Source of the DNA: Brevibacterium oceani
GTDB lineage: Bacteria; Actinomycetota; Actinomycetes; Actinomycetales; Brevibacteriaceae
Length of the DNA stretch: 64,000 nt
NCBI RefSeq assembly: GCF_013623835.1
Contig: NZ_JABKDE010000002.1
Coordinates: forward strand, 558,001-622,000
Direction: 5' to 3'
Positions 33,255-43,037 of this stretch are shown piece after piece. The position numbers and the translations under genes are program-made. Numbering within the stretch: the stretch's first letter is position 1; the number at the start of each line of letters is the position of its first letter. The notes under the pieces are model-generated. The model was not told the DNA's origin. It searched no databases and saw only the letters and a program-made list of their open reading frames with translations.

Positions 33255-34034
33255 TCAGGGCTTCTTCGGCGGCGTGTCCGGCTTGTCGTCCTCGGCGCCG
33301 TGGCCGGCACCGGCGGACGGATCCTCGGGCTTTTCGGACTTCTTGGGCTTCGCGCTGGTCAGCAGCTTCGTCTTCACGGTCGAGGCGTAGGTGTCGACGT
33401 ATTCCTGGCCGGAGAGTCGCATGATCTCGTACATGATCTCGTCAGTCACCGAGCGCAGCAGGAACCGGTCGGTCGGCAGCCCGGAGTATTTCGAGAAGTC
33501 CATCGGGGAGCCGAAGACCACGCCGACACGACGCAGCTTGGGCACGAGCCTGCCGGCGGGCTGGAGCTTGTCGGTGCCGATGATGGCCACCGGAATCACG
33601 GGCGCGCCGGATTCGAGGACGAGCCGTGCGATGCCGGTCCGGCCGCGATAGAGCTTGCCGTCGGGTGATCGGGTGCCTTCGGGGTAGATGCCCAGCGAAT
33701 TGCCCTCGCCGAGGACCCTGAGCCCGGATTCGAGAGAGGCTTGCGAACCCGATCCTCCGCCGCGGTCCATCGGAAGCTGGTTGTTGAGCTTGAAGAACCA
33801 GCGGGTCACCGCCCCTTTGATCCCGCGACCGGTGAAGTAGTCCTTCTTTGCAAGGTAGACCACTGGCCGCGGAGCGAGAAGAGGGACGAAGATCGAGTCC
33901 ATGAAGTGGTTGTGGTTTCCCGCGATGATCGCCGGGCCGTCCGCCGGCAGATTGTCCAGGCCGCGCACCCAGGGACGGAAGAGGATCCGCAGGATGGGTC
34001 CGGCGAGGACTCGCTTGAGAAACCAGTAGAACAC
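33255..34034 (-). CDS. 1-acyl-glycerol-3-phosphate acyltransferase-like (PlsC)
   Basis: A 259-residue membrane-bound acyltransferase. The HX4D active site is IIAGNHNHFMDSIFVP, the glycerophosphate-binding block is YPEGTRSPDGKL, and block III RGRTGIARLVLESGAPVIPV follows. The N-terminus YWFLKRVLAGPILRILFRPW is amphipathic. The C-terminal tail is Lys/Glu/Pro-rich. It acylates lysophosphatidate in phospholipid synthesis. GTG at 34034 has GGAAGG 6 nt upstream, so I prefer it to the in-frame starts at 34052 or 34088. Confidence 0.88.
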   Translation of the reverse strand: MFYWFLKRVLAGPILRILFRPWVRGLDNLPADGPAIIAGNHNHFMDSIFVPLLAPRPVVYLAKKDYFTGRGIKGAVTRWFFKLNNQLPMDRGGGSGSQASLESGLRVLGEGNSLGIYPEGTRSPDGKLYRGRTGIARLVLESGAPVIPVAIIGTDKLQPAGRLVPKLRRVGVVFGSPMDFSKYSGLPTDRFLLRSVTDEIMYEIMRLSGQEYVDTYASTVKTKLLTSAKPKKSEKPEDPSAGAGHGAEDDKPDTPPKKP

Positions 34035-34139
34035 GCGCACCCTTCCATGTACGACTCCTTGTCGTCCTCGGCAATCATATATCCACACGAACCGTGAACG
34101 GCGATGCCCAGACTATGTCATTCGTGCCATGCTGGATGC

Positions 34140-34928
34140 ATGGAGATCGATTTCACACCTCGGGCCGATCCGATGGCCGCCTACAGCAAGGTCGTCGGAT
34201 CCTCGAGCGCGGTCCTCTTCCTGCACGGGCTGACCGGCTCACCCGTGCCCTGGGTGCCGATCGCACGCGCGGTCGCGGCTGAAGGCATCGACGTCAGTGT
34301 GCCCGTCCTGCCCGGCCACGGCACCACCTGGCGGGATATGGACTCCACCGGGTGGGCCGACTGGCTCGCCGCGGCCCGCGGCGAACTCGGTCGACTGCAG
34401 GCCGCTCATGATCGCGTCACCGTCGCCGGACTCTCCATGGGAGGATCCCTCGCCCTGGCACTCGCGGCCGCGGAAGGCGCGCCCGACGAGATCGTCGTGG
34501 TCAATCCCGCGCTCTACATCGACTCCCCCTTCGCACCTCTGCTGCCCGCCCTCCGCCGAGTCGTGCGCACCATCCCGTCGATCGGCGGCGACATCGCCCA
34601 CCCCGATCGCGATGAGCGTGCTTACCCCCGCACTCCCCTGGCACCGCTGGCGACCTTCCACCGGGCGCTGAATGTCCTGCGCGAGGACCTGTGGAAGATC
34701 GACCGCCCGGTCACCGCCATGATCTCCGGTGAGGACAACGTCGTCGGCCCGCGGTCGCTGCGCGTCCTGCGCTCGCGGCTGCCGCACCCGCCGCGCATCG
34801 TCACCCTGCGCCGTTCCCGACACGTCGCCACCCTCGATTTCGACGCCGACACCATCGCCGAGGTGGTGCTCGACCGAGCTTGCACCGACACCGTCGACGG
34901 AGCCGGGAGGAGCGCGGGCGGGGAATAG
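34140..34928 (+). CDS. alpha/beta hydrolase (carboxylesterase/lipase)
   Basis: A 262-residue serine hydrolase. LFLHGLTGSPVPWVPIARA gives the oxyanion-hole region, VAGLSMGGSLALALA holds the nucleophile Ser, GEDNVVG the Asp, and RRSRHVATLDFD the His. It resembles Est30/monoacylglycerol-lipase-type esterases. ATG at 34140 gives MEIDFTPRADP; an in-frame start at 34104 adds a Cys-rich stretch unlike the family. The following gene starts 28 nt after the stop, so they may be co-transcribed. Confidence 0.85.
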   Translation: MEIDFTPRADPMAAYSKVVGSSSAVLFLHGLTGSPVPWVPIARAVAAEGIDVSVPVLPGHGTTWRDMDSTGWADWLAAARGELGRLQAAHDRVTVAGLSMGGSLALALAAAEGAPDEIVVVNPALYIDSPFAPLLPALRRVVRTIPSIGGDIAHPDRDERAYPRTPLAPLATFHRALNVLREDLWKIDRPVTAMISGEDNVVGPRSLRVLRSRLPHPPRIVTLRRSRHVATLDFDADTIAEVVLDRACTDTVDGAGRSAGGE

Positions 34929-34956
34929 CCCTCGCTCGCAGATTGCTGTGACGGAT

Positions 34957-35418
34957 ATGGATGACGAGCACGACCCCACGACGCCGGAGGACGGCCGGGA
35001 GGACGACGGACGGGAAGACTGGAGGGACGAGGTTCCCGATTCGGAGCGGATCGGCCGCGATCGTTCGCGCATCGGCGACGATGAGTGGGAGGACCTCGTC
35101 CGACAGATCGCCGAGCCCTCGGCCCCGATGGGTGATATCCCCGCCGAGGAGGTCCGTGCCGCTCTCGACGACGATCATTGGCAGCCGGGACCGGCCGAAC
35201 CCATCGGCTGGCGCACCGCCTCCCCGACGCTCGTACTGTCCTGGGCGGCCGCCCTCGGCGCTGTCGCCCTGCTCCTCATCGGGGTCATCTTCTTCCGTCC
35301 GCTGCCCGGCTGGTATCTTCTCATCGGACTCGCCGTGGGCGTGGGCGGCGGCATCGGCCTGTTCTTCCACCTCCCGCATCACCGGTCGCCCGATGACGGC
35401 GACGGCTCCTCAGTGTGA
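34957..35418 (+). CDS. small two-helix membrane protein, acidic N-terminus
   Basis: A 153-residue protein with a strongly acidic, Asp/Glu/Arg-rich N-terminal half (about 85 residues) and two C-terminal transmembrane helices: SPTLVLSWAAALGAVALLLI and WYLLIGLAVGVGGGIGLFFH, with a short charged end. The family is not recognised; similar proteins sit beside DNA-repair nuclease genes in relatives. ATG at 34957 is chosen, but GTG at 34948 is equally possible since neither has a clear ribosome-binding site. Confidence 0.75.
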   Translation: MDDEHDPTTPEDGREDDGREDWRDEVPDSERIGRDRSRIGDDEWEDLVRQIAEPSAPMGDIPAEEVRAALDDDHWQPGPAEPIGWRTASPTLVLSWAAALGAVALLLIGVIFFRPLPGWYLLIGLAVGVGGGIGLFFHLPHHRSPDDGDGSSV

Positions 35419-35467
35419 GCACAGCATCGCTGCGCCCGTGTCATCGGCGGCTGAGACACTGGAGACC

Positions 35468-37225
35468 ATGACCGTTCCATTCGACCGCGCCCCCAGCGCT
35501 CTGCAGAATACACAGCTGTCCTTCGACAGCCTCGGCACACCGCTGTCCGATGTCACGTTCGTCATCGTCGACCTCGAGACCACTGGCACCAGGGCGGGCC
35601 AGTCGGAGATCACCGAGATCGGTGCGGTCAAGACGCGCGGCGGTGAGGTGATCGGAGAATTCCAGTCACTGGTCAAACCCGAGAAGTCGGTCATCAGCCC
35701 CTTCGTCGCCCGGCTCACCGGCATCACCCATGCGATGGTCGACGACGCCCCCTCGATCGCCGCGGTCCTGCCGAGCTTCCTCGAGTTCTCGATCGGTGCG
35801 GTCCTCGTCGCCCACAACGCGCCGTTCGACATCGGCTTCCTGCGTTCGGCGTGCGAAAGGCTCGACTACCACTGGCCCGCGCCCACCGTCCTCGACACCG
35901 TGACACTCGCCCGGCGAGTCGTCGGCCGCGATGAGGTCCGCAACCACAAACTCTCGACGCTTGCCGCTCACTTCGGCACCCAGGTCGCTCCCGATCACCG
36001 TGCGCTCTCCGATGCGCGGGCGACCGGGGAGCTGCTCCACCACCTGTTCGAGCGCTTCGGCGGCTACGGGGTGACCACCCTCGAGGAGCTGTCGACCGTA
36101 CGCCAGTCCGGGTGGGCGAAGAGACAGGCGAAGTCGCACCTCGCCAAGGGAGTGCCGACATCACCCGGCGTCTACATGTTCCTCGACGGCACCAGGCGAG
36201 TCCTCTACATCGGCAAGTCGGGAAATATGGCCCGCCGCGTGCGCGGATACTTCAATGCCTCGGAGAACCGCGGCCGGATGGCGGAGATGATCACCGCTGC
36301 GCAGGAGATCAGCTGTCTGCCCTGCGCACACGCTCTCGAAGCCGAGGTCAGGGAGATCCGGCTCATCGGCGAACTCGCCCCGCCCTACAACCGACGCTCG
36401 AAGAATCCCGAGCGGAACTCGTGGATCGTGCTCAGCGACGATCTCTTTCCGCGGCTGTCGGTGGCACGTTCGGACTCGGCACTCGAGCGCTCTCCCGCCC
36501 CGCCGCTGGGTCCTTTCCGCTCGCGTAAACGCGCCCAAGCGGTCAAGGAGCTCCTCGACACCCTCTACCCCGTGAAGAGGTGCACAACGAAGGTGACGAA
36601 ACGCAGCCTCGGCGAGCACCGGCCCTGTGTGAGCGCCCAGGTCGGCCAGTGCGGAGGACCCTGCGCGGGTATCACCGACCCCGATGCCTACCGGGAGAGC
36701 ATCGCAGAACTCTTCGACCTCCTCGGCGACGATCTGTCCTCACTGCAGCGCCTCGGCGCCGAACGGATGCAGCGCCTGGCAGGCGAAGCGCGCTTCGAGA
36801 CGGCGGCGGAGGTCCGCGACGCGCTTCGGTCCGCGGTCACGACCGCCGCCCGCGCCGAGGACGTCGCCGGTCTGCGTGCCGTGCCGGAGATGCTCGCCGC
36901 CGCGCCCGGGTTCGAGTCCGGCTGGGACCTCGCGGTCATCCGTCACGGACGACTCGCCGGAGCCGGCCACGTCACTGCGCGATCCGGCATGGCGGAGGCC
37001 TTCGCTGCGTTGCGATCGACCGCGGAATGGGTGCCGGCACCCGGACCGCTGCCGCGGAGCACCGACTCGCTGCCGGAAGAGACGCGACTGCTGGCCGGCT
37101 GGCTCGAGACCGCGGAGCTCATCGATGCTGCGCCGGCCGACGACGCCGGCTGGTCACTCCCCCGCGCAGGCGCCAACGCCCATGCGCGGGCCTCAGGTGC
37201 GATTGGCCTCGGCGACGCGATGTGA
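35468..37225 (+). CDS. DEDDh exonuclease / GIY-YIG (UvrC-N) nuclease fusion
   Basis: A 585-residue repair protein of the kind found in actinobacteria (Rv2191-like). Domain 1 (about 25-200) is a DnaQ exonuclease: FVIVDLETTGTRAGQSEITE, LTGITHAMVDDAP, LVAHNAPFDIGFL and DHRALSDARATGELLHH. Domain 2 (about 230-310) is a GIY-YIG: SPGVYMFLDGTRRVLYIGKS then GNMARRVRGYF. A UvrC-like Cys region follows (HRPCVSAQVGQCGGPCAGI). It may incise and trim damaged strands like UvrC/Cho. The ATG at 35468 starts MTVPFDRAPS; the 3' end overlaps trpD by 33 bp, convergent. Confidence 0.9.
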   Translation: MTVPFDRAPSALQNTQLSFDSLGTPLSDVTFVIVDLETTGTRAGQSEITEIGAVKTRGGEVIGEFQSLVKPEKSVISPFVARLTGITHAMVDDAPSIAAVLPSFLEFSIGAVLVAHNAPFDIGFLRSACERLDYHWPAPTVLDTVTLARRVVGRDEVRNHKLSTLAAHFGTQVAPDHRALSDARATGELLHHLFERFGGYGVTTLEELSTVRQSGWAKRQAKSHLAKGVPTSPGVYMFLDGTRRVLYIGKSGNMARRVRGYFNASENRGRMAEMITAAQEISCLPCAHALEAEVREIRLIGELAPPYNRRSKNPERNSWIVLSDDLFPRLSVARSDSALERSPAPPLGPFRSRKRAQAVKELLDTLYPVKRCTTKVTKRSLGEHRPCVSAQVGQCGGPCAGITDPDAYRESIAELFDLLGDDLSSLQRLGAERMQRLAGEARFETAAEVRDALRSAVTTAARAEDVAGLRAVPEMLAAAPGFESGWDLAVIRHGRLAGAGHVTARSGMAEAFAALRSTAEWVPAPGPLPRSTDSLPEETRLLAGWLETAELIDAAPADDAGWSLPRAGANAHARASGAIGLGDAM

Positions 37226-38314
37226 GACCTCGATGAGCTGATCGAGCTTCGCTGCACCGCTCCCGTCGTCGATCGTCCCGATCGCCGTCTGCAGCTTGGT
37301 CGCGAGTCGCTCGGTGAAGGTTCCGATGGCGGATTCGTCGGCGGCGACGAGAGCCGCGGCCGCATTGACGGCCACGATGTCGCGGACCGGTGACCGTTCT
37401 CCTGAGAGCACAGCACGCGTGATGTCGGCGTTCTGCTCGGGCCCGCCGCCGCGCAGGTCGTCCTTCGTCGCCCGGTCGATGCCGAGGTCGAGGGCATCGA
37501 AGCTCGTGTGCTCGATCTCGCCGTGCCGGACCTCCCAGACGTCGTTGACCGCAGTGTTGCTCAGCTCGTCGAGACCGTCACGAGACCGGAATACGACCGC
37601 CTGATGACCGCGCTTGGCCAGCGTGCCCACGACCAGCGGCGCCATCTGCGCGTCCGCGACTCCGATCGCGGTGTGACGAGCTCGTGCCGGATTCGTCAGC
37701 GGACCGAGGATGTTGAATGCCGTGGGCACGCTGATCTGTCGGCGGACCGCGGCGACGAACTGCATCGAGGGATGGAAGACGTTGGCGAAGCAGAAGGCCA
37801 GCCCGACCTCCTGGGCGATCTGTCCGGTCTGCTCGGGCGTGATGTCGAAGCGCACGCCGAGGGCTTCGAGCACGTCGGCAGACCCGGAGGCAGAAGAGGT
37901 CGCCCGATTGCCGTGCTTGACCACCCGCTGACCGGTGGCCGAGATGATCATGGCCGCGGTCGACGAGATGTTCGCCGTCTTCGCTCGGTCACCTCCGGTG
38001 CCCACGATGTCGACGGAGTCCTCAAGCCCCGGCAGGGGCACGGCGTGATCCATCATCGCCGACACGAGCCCGGCGATCTCGTCGACGGTCTCGCCCTTGG
38101 TGTGATGGGCGGCGAGGAATGCGGCCATTGTCACATCAGGTGTCTTGCCCGACATGATCTGATCCATCGCCCAGGCCGCCTGGTCCCCGGTGAGGTCCTG
38201 CTGGTGCATCAGCGCCATGAGCAGGTCCGGCCAGTTCTGCGCGGCTGCCTGTTCCGGGCTGAGGGCCGCAGAGGCCGGTGCTGCCGGTGTGGTCAGGGGC
38301 GTGGAATCGGTCAT
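37193..38314 (-). CDS. trpD: anthranilate phosphoribosyltransferase
   Basis: A 373-residue enzyme that adds phosphoribosyl from PRPP to anthranilate in tryptophan synthesis. PRPP-binding VDIVGTGGDRAKTANISSTA and the KHGNRATSSASGSADVLEAL motif are clear, with FCFANVFHPSMQFVAAVRRQ and LGPLTNPARAR. The N-terminal helical domain reads LLMALMHQQDLTGDQAAWAM. A 25-residue Ala/Pro/Ser-rich extension precedes it. It is separated from other trp genes, and overlaps the convergent nuclease gene by 33 bp. Confidence 0.93.
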   Translation of the reverse strand: MTDSTPLTTPAAPASAALSPEQAAAQNWPDLLMALMHQQDLTGDQAAWAMDQIMSGKTPDVTMAAFLAAHHTKGETVDEIAGLVSAMMDHAVPLPGLEDSVDIVGTGGDRAKTANISSTAAMIISATGQRVVKHGNRATSSASGSADVLEALGVRFDITPEQTGQIAQEVGLAFCFANVFHPSMQFVAAVRRQISVPTAFNILGPLTNPARARHTAIGVADAQMAPLVVGTLAKRGHQAVVFRSRDGLDELSNTAVNDVWEVRHGEIEHTSFDALDLGIDRATKDDLRGGGPEQNADITRAVLSGERSPVRDIVAVNAAAALVAADESAIGTFTERLATKLQTAIGTIDDGSGAAKLDQLIEVSHRVAEANRT

Positions 38315-38493
38315 CCGGATGAACTCTCGCTAGGTGTCGCCGCCGCCCCGCAGTACGGGGCGGCCCTTACCTGCGGCATCCTATCCTGTGTTCGACACGC
38401 GGGCAGAAGTGACTTGCGAAACGAGATTCCAGCACCAGATCGCGGTTTTCGCTACATCGTGTAGAAATTTCTTTCCCGAAACCTGGGTAAAAG

Positions 38494-39168
38494 ATGAAAA
38501 CTCACCCCCAGACGGGTAATAATGGGGTTGTGTCAACTGCCACTGCATCTCAAACAGCGCCAGCACATCCGGTTGTCAATCGCCCGAATGTGACCACGGT
38601 GGGCTTCATCGTGTTCCTCGCGAGCGACCTGATGTTCTTTGCCGCGCTCTTCGCCATGTACTTCACCATCCGATCCGTTGTGCCGGAGCTGTGGGAGACG
38701 AGGACCGAGATCCTCGACATCCCGTACGCCCTCGGCAACACGATCATCCTGGTGTCGTCTTCGTTCACCTGCCAGCTCGGTGTGTTCGCCGCCGAGCGGT
38801 TCCGTCCTCGGCGGACCGGATCCCTGTTCAACATCTCCAAGTGGGGAATGGTCGAGTGGTTCTACCTCACCTTCCTCCTCGGAGCGGTCTTCGTCTCCGG
38901 TCAGGTCATGGAGTACGCGACCCTCGTCAGCGAGGGAATCGCCATCAACTCCGACGGGTACGGCTCCGTCTTCTACCTGACGACAGGGTTCCACGGCATC
39001 CACGTGACCATCGGCCTCATCTGCTTCCTGCTCGTCATCGGGCGTTCCTACGGGGCGAAGAAGTTCGGCCACCACGAAGCCACATTCGCGATCTGCGTGT
39101 CCTACTACTGGCACTTCGTCGATGTCGTCTGGATCGGCCTTTTCGGCGTCATCTACCTGCTGCAATAG
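38494..39168 (+). CDS. ctaE: cytochrome c oxidase subunit III
   Basis: A 224-residue membrane subunit of the aa3 oxidase with five to six helices. It contains [20 protein letters not shown], then [34 protein letters not shown] and [20 protein letters not shown] with the conserved HFVDVVW ending. ATG at 38494 and a GTG at 38530 are both possible; only the former has a plausible spacing to a weak GGG site. The gene leads the ctaE-qcrCAB operon with a 57-nt gap to qcrC, as in other actinobacteria where bcc and aa3 form one supercomplex. Confidence 0.93.
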   Translation: MKTHPQTGNNGVVSTATASQTAPAHPVVNRPNVTTVGFIVFLASDLMFFAALFAMYFTIRSVVPELWETRTEILDIPYALGNTIILVSSSFTCQLGVFAAERFRPRRTGSLFNISKWGMVEWFYLTFLLGAVFVSGQVMEYATLVSEGIAINSDGYGSVFYLTTGFHGIHVTIGLICFLLVIGRSYGAKKFGHHEATFAICVSYYWHFVDVVWIGLFGVIYLLQ

Positions 39169-39225
39169 CCGGTCTGAGATGCTCGGCCCCCACGACTCAC
39201 AACACTTCAAGCAAAGGACGATCAA

Positions 39226-40011
39226 GTGAAGCTTCTAGCAGATCGCCGCAGACATCCCATGGCGCTGGTGGCGCTTCTTCTCGTGGGACTGCTGCTGACC
39301 GGCGGAGCCTATGCACTCTTCACGCAGACTTCGAGCGCCAAGGCAGACACAGCCAGCGCCTCGGACATCAAAGAGGGCAAGAAGCTCTTCCAAGCCAACT
39401 GCGCCACCTGCCATGGTATGAACGCAGAAGGCTCGAAGGCCGGACCGGGCCTCATCGGCGTAGGCGCCGCGGCAGTCGACTTCCAGGTCGGGACCGGACG
39501 TATGCCGCTGCAGGCCAACGGCCCGCAGGCACGTGTCAAGGAACCGCAGTTCGACGATGAGCAGACCTCGCAGCTGGCCGCCTACGTCGCTTCGCTCGGT
39601 CCCGGCCCCGCAGTGCCCGAGGACGAATACCTCGACGCATCGAAGGGCGACCCCGCTGCAGGCGGCGGCCTGTTCCGCACCAACTGCGCGATGTGCCACA
39701 ACGTGGTCGGCGCCGGCGGTGCCCTGACACGCGGCAAGTATGCACCGAACCTCTCCGAGGTCTCGGAGAAGCACCTCTACGAAGCGATGCAGACCGGCCC
39801 GCAGAACATGCCGATCTTCAACGACGCGAACCTGACCCCTGACGACAAGCGCGATGTCATCGCCTACGTCAAGGAAGTCTCGGACAACCCCTCCCCCGGC
39901 GGATTCAAGCTCGGATCGCTGGGACCGGTGGCAGAGGGTCTGTTCATCTGGTTCTTCGGACTGGCAGCCGTCATCGGTATGACAGTGTGGCTGTCATCCA
40001 GGGCCAAGTGA
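39226..40011 (+). CDS. qcrC: cytochrome bc1 complex dihaem cytochrome c subunit
   Basis: A 261-residue membrane-anchored dihaem c-type cytochrome. An N-terminal anchor (MALVALLLVGLLLTGGAYAL) is followed by two CxxCH haem sites, NCATCHGMN (about residue 60) and NCAMCHNVV (about 155), and a C-terminal helix (LFIWFFGLAAVIGMTVWL). It carries electrons from the Rieske protein to oxidase CuA directly, replacing soluble cytochrome c. It sits between ctaE and qcrA. Confidence 0.94.
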   Translation: MKLLADRRRHPMALVALLLVGLLLTGGAYALFTQTSSAKADTASASDIKEGKKLFQANCATCHGMNAEGSKAGPGLIGVGAAAVDFQVGTGRMPLQANGPQARVKEPQFDDEQTSQLAAYVASLGPGPAVPEDEYLDASKGDPAAGGGLFRTNCAMCHNVVGAGGALTRGKYAPNLSEVSEKHLYEAMQTGPQNMPIFNDANLTPDDKRDVIAYVKEVSDNPSPGGFKLGSLGPVAEGLFIWFFGLAAVIGMTVWLSSRAK

Positions 40012-40060
40012 GTCCGGCTGTGTCGTTCACCATCCATCACGAGAATAGACGGGGAATTCA

Positions 40061-41104
40061 ATGACCTCGAAAGAGCACTCCGGCGGCGGCAGCCAGCTCG
40101 AGGAGTTGAACGGGTTCACCAACCCGGGTCTGCCCGAGCACAAGCCGCGCTTGTCCGATGCGGATCCGCGGGCCCAGAAGGTCGCCGAACGACAGGTCGC
40201 GGGATGGTTCGTCCTGTCGATGGTCGGAACCATCTGGTTCATCGTCGCCTACTTCCTCTTCTCCCCCGGCGAGTCGATGCGAAGCATCCGTCTGCACACC
40301 ATGTTCGTCGGCCTCGGTGCCGCCGTGGCGATGTTCTCCATCGGCTTCGGTGCGGTGCTGTGGGCGAAGAACCTCATGAGCGATCACGAGGGAGTCGACG
40401 AACGCCATGACATCGGCGGCAGCGAAGAGGATCAGGCGATCGCGCTCGAGATCCTCCACCAGGCCAAGGAAGAGTCAGGCATCGCCCGACGCCCGCTCCT
40501 GCGCAACACGCTCATCGCCGCCTTGGCCATCGCACCGCTGCCTGCGGTCCTCGTCTTCCGAGACCTCGGACCGCTGCCCGGCGACAAGATGTTCAACACG
40601 TTGTGGTCGAAGGGCACCCGCCTGATCCGCGACGTCGGCGGAATCCCCGCGGTCGACTCGGAACGTCCGATCAAGGCCGATGAGGTCACCATCGGATCCG
40701 CCTACCACGTTCTGCCTTCCGGCATCGGCGACGAGGAGGCAAGCGAGCACCCGCTGAACGAGAAGGCCAAGGCCGCTGTTCTGCTCATGCGCATCGATCC
40801 GAAGGAGCTCAAGGAAGATCCGGACCGCAAGGACTGGTCCCACGACGGAATCGTCGCCTACTCGAAGATCTGCACGCACGTCGGCTGCCCGGTGGCACTG
40901 TACGAGCACCAGACCCACCATCTGCTGTGCCCGTGCCACCAGTCGACCTTCGACGTGACCGAACACTGCAAGGTCATCTTCGGCCCGGCCAAACGACCGC
41001 TTCCTCAGCTGCCCATCACCGTGGACAGCGAAGGCTACCTGGTTGCCCAGTCGGACTTCCCTGAGCCTGTCGGACCTACGTTCTGGGAGATCAACCACCC
41101 ATGA
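40061..41104 (+). CDS. qcrA: cytochrome bc1 complex Rieske iron-sulfur subunit
   Basis: A 347-residue Rieske protein with three N-terminal hydrophobic segments, as in actinobacteria. The [2Fe-2S] ligands are in CTHVGCPVALY and CPCHQSTFD. Segments GWFVLSMVGTIWFIVAYFLF, GLGAAVAMFSIGFGAVLWAK and LIAALAIAPLPAVLVF are membrane helices. The stop overlaps the qcrB start by 4 nt (ATGA). It transfers electrons from menaquinol to the dihaem subunit. Confidence 0.95.
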   Translation: MTSKEHSGGGSQLEELNGFTNPGLPEHKPRLSDADPRAQKVAERQVAGWFVLSMVGTIWFIVAYFLFSPGESMRSIRLHTMFVGLGAAVAMFSIGFGAVLWAKNLMSDHEGVDERHDIGGSEEDQAIALEILHQAKEESGIARRPLLRNTLIAALAIAPLPAVLVFRDLGPLPGDKMFNTLWSKGTRLIRDVGGIPAVDSERPIKADEVTIGSAYHVLPSGIGDEEASEHPLNEKAKAAVLLMRIDPKELKEDPDRKDWSHDGIVAYSKICTHVGCPVALYEHQTHHLLCPCHQSTFDVTEHCKVIFGPAKRPLPQLPITVDSEGYLVAQSDFPEPVGPTFWEINHP

Positions 41105-42729
41105 GTACTACAACGCCAACCACCACCATCGGGAAGGCAGCAAACTTCGCCGAGACTCGCGTTGGGGCTTCGGTCCTGGTCCGTGAGTTCGGTCGCAAGA
41201 TCTTCCCGTCACATTGGTCCTTCATGCTCGGTGAGGTCGCTCTCTACAGCTTCATCATCGTCGTCCTCTCCGGAACGTTCCTCACGTTCTTCTTCCAGCC
41301 CGCCATGGGTGAGCTGCACTACGAGGGTCCCTGGTTGCCTCTGCGCGGTGTGGAGATCTCCGAGGCCTACGACTCGACTCTGCGGATCTCGATGGAGATC
41401 CGCGGCGGCCTGTTCATCCGTCAGATGCACCACTGGGGAGCCCTCCTCTTCGTCGCCGCTCTGAGCATCCATATGCTGCGCGTGTTCTTCACCGGGGCAT
41501 TCCGCCGTCCGCGCGAGCTCAACTGGGTCGTCGGTGTCCTGCTGGTCATCATGGGCATGGCCGCCGGCTTCACCGGCTACTCGCTTCCCGACGATCTGCT
41601 CTCGGGCAACGGCCTGCGCATCATCGACGGAATCCTCAAGTCGCTGCCTCTGGTCGGCACCTACATCTCGTTCTTCCTCTTCGGAGGCGAGTTCCCCGGC
41701 ATCGACATCGTGGCGCGTCTCTACACGCTCCACATCATGATCGTGCCCGCTCTGCTCATCGCGCTCATCGGCATCCACCTGGTGTTCGTGGTCGTGCACA
41801 AGCACACTCAGTACCCGGGTGCGGGCAACACCGAGAAGAACGTCGTCGGTGAGCCTGTCCTCCCGACATTCGCGGCCAAAGGCGGCGGATTCTTCTTCCT
41901 CATCTTCGGTCTGCTCTCACTGATCTCGGCACTGTTCACGATCAACCCGATCTGGAACTACGGACCCTACGACCCGTCGCCGGTGTCTGCAGGTACCCAG
42001 CCTGACTGGTACATCGGTTGGGCCGACGGATTCCTGCGCATCGTGCCGGGCTGGTTCGAGTTCTACATCTTCGGATGGCCGATCTCGCTGAACATCAACA
42101 GCGCCGTGATCGTCATGGGCGGCGTCTTCCTCGTGATGTTCGTCTACCCGTTCTTCGAGGCATGGCTGCTCAAAGACAACCGTGAGCACCACATCCTCGA
42201 TCGTCCGCGCAACAACCCGACTCGCACGGCCATCGGTGTCGCAGGAATCATCTTCTACTGCAACATGTGGGCCGCCGCTTCGGGTGACATCATCGCTGTG
42301 TTCTTCCAGATGTCGCTCAACGATATGATCTACATCTTCCGCACGGTGTTCTTCCTCGGACCGATCATCGGCTACATCATCACGAAGCGGATGTGCATCG
42401 CTCTGCAGCGCAAGGATCGTGAGATCGCTCTGCACGGCCGCGAGACTGCGCAGATCATCCGTCTCCCCCACGGTGAGTTCCTCGAGCGTCACGAGGCACT
42501 GCCCCCGCACAAGCTGTGGAAGCTCACCGCATTCGAATCGCCGGAATACAAGCCGGCCGAGCCGAATGCCGAGGGCAAGGTGACGAAGTCGGAGAAGCTG
42601 CGCGCACGACTGTCACGGTTCTTCTTCGAAGATCGTGTGGCGCCGGTGACGAAGCACGAGCTCGAGGCTTCGCATCACGACCATCACGATGCTGTCGAAG
42701 GTTCGGACAACAAGCAGCTCGGTCACTGA
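41101..42729 (+). CDS. qcrB: cytochrome b subunit of the bc1 complex
   Basis: A 542-residue haem b protein with the long actinobacterial C-terminus. Haem ligand regions include MHHWGALLFVAALSIHMLRV and LHIMIVPALLIALIGIHLVF. The quinol-oxidation loop motif PDW appears in GTQPDWYIGWADGFLRIVP. The final 110 residues are hydrophilic and basic. It oxidises menaquinol and pumps protons within the bcc-aa3 supercomplex. A terminator follows at 42750. Confidence 0.95.
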   Translation: MSTTTPTTTIGKAANFAETRVGASVLVREFGRKIFPSHWSFMLGEVALYSFIIVVLSGTFLTFFFQPAMGELHYEGPWLPLRGVEISEAYDSTLRISMEIRGGLFIRQMHHWGALLFVAALSIHMLRVFFTGAFRRPRELNWVVGVLLVIMGMAAGFTGYSLPDDLLSGNGLRIIDGILKSLPLVGTYISFFLFGGEFPGIDIVARLYTLHIMIVPALLIALIGIHLVFVVVHKHTQYPGAGNTEKNVVGEPVLPTFAAKGGGFFFLIFGLLSLISALFTINPIWNYGPYDPSPVSAGTQPDWYIGWADGFLRIVPGWFEFYIFGWPISLNINSAVIVMGGVFLVMFVYPFFEAWLLKDNREHHILDRPRNNPTRTAIGVAGIIFYCNMWAAASGDIIAVFFQMSLNDMIYIFRTVFFLGPIIGYIITKRMCIALQRKDREIALHGRETAQIIRLPHGEFLERHEALPPHKLWKLTAFESPEYKPAEPNAEGKVTKSEKLRARLSRFFFEDRVAPVTKHELEASHHDHHDAVEGSDNKQLGH

Positions 42730-42749
42730 CCGGTCGCAGTCGAGATCTC

Positions 42750-42785
42750 AGAGGGGCTCAGCAGTTGAATCTGCTGAGCCCCTCT
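42750..42785 (+). terminator. 15-bp perfect hairpin terminator of qcrCAB
   Basis: AGAGGGGCTCAGCAG (42750-42764) pairs perfectly with 42771-42785, loop TTGAAT, then TCGCGC. It lies 21 nt after the qcrB stop. Confidence 0.85.
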
Positions 42786-43037
42786 TCGCGCATTCGTCCG
42801 CGTTCTGCCGATTCCGGACGAATAATGTCCGCGCGTCGTTCATCCTGGCCTGCGGTATTGGGCTGCTGTGCTGAGCACGTTTGCCGTGCAGCCACGAGTC
42901 CTGGTGAGAGATCCCGCGGCACACAGCCTGGCACCTCTACCACCAGGGCTGAGCCATCACCGTCGACCTCTTTCCTGGGCTCGGAAGTCAACGCGCTCAA
43001 CCTCGACCTCCACGGCGCCTGACAGCCGCTGCCAACG

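Noticed and set aside
42786-43037. Short coding gene between qcrB and the repeat
   Set aside because: Frames on both strands lack a ribosome-binding site and read as arginine-rich noise.
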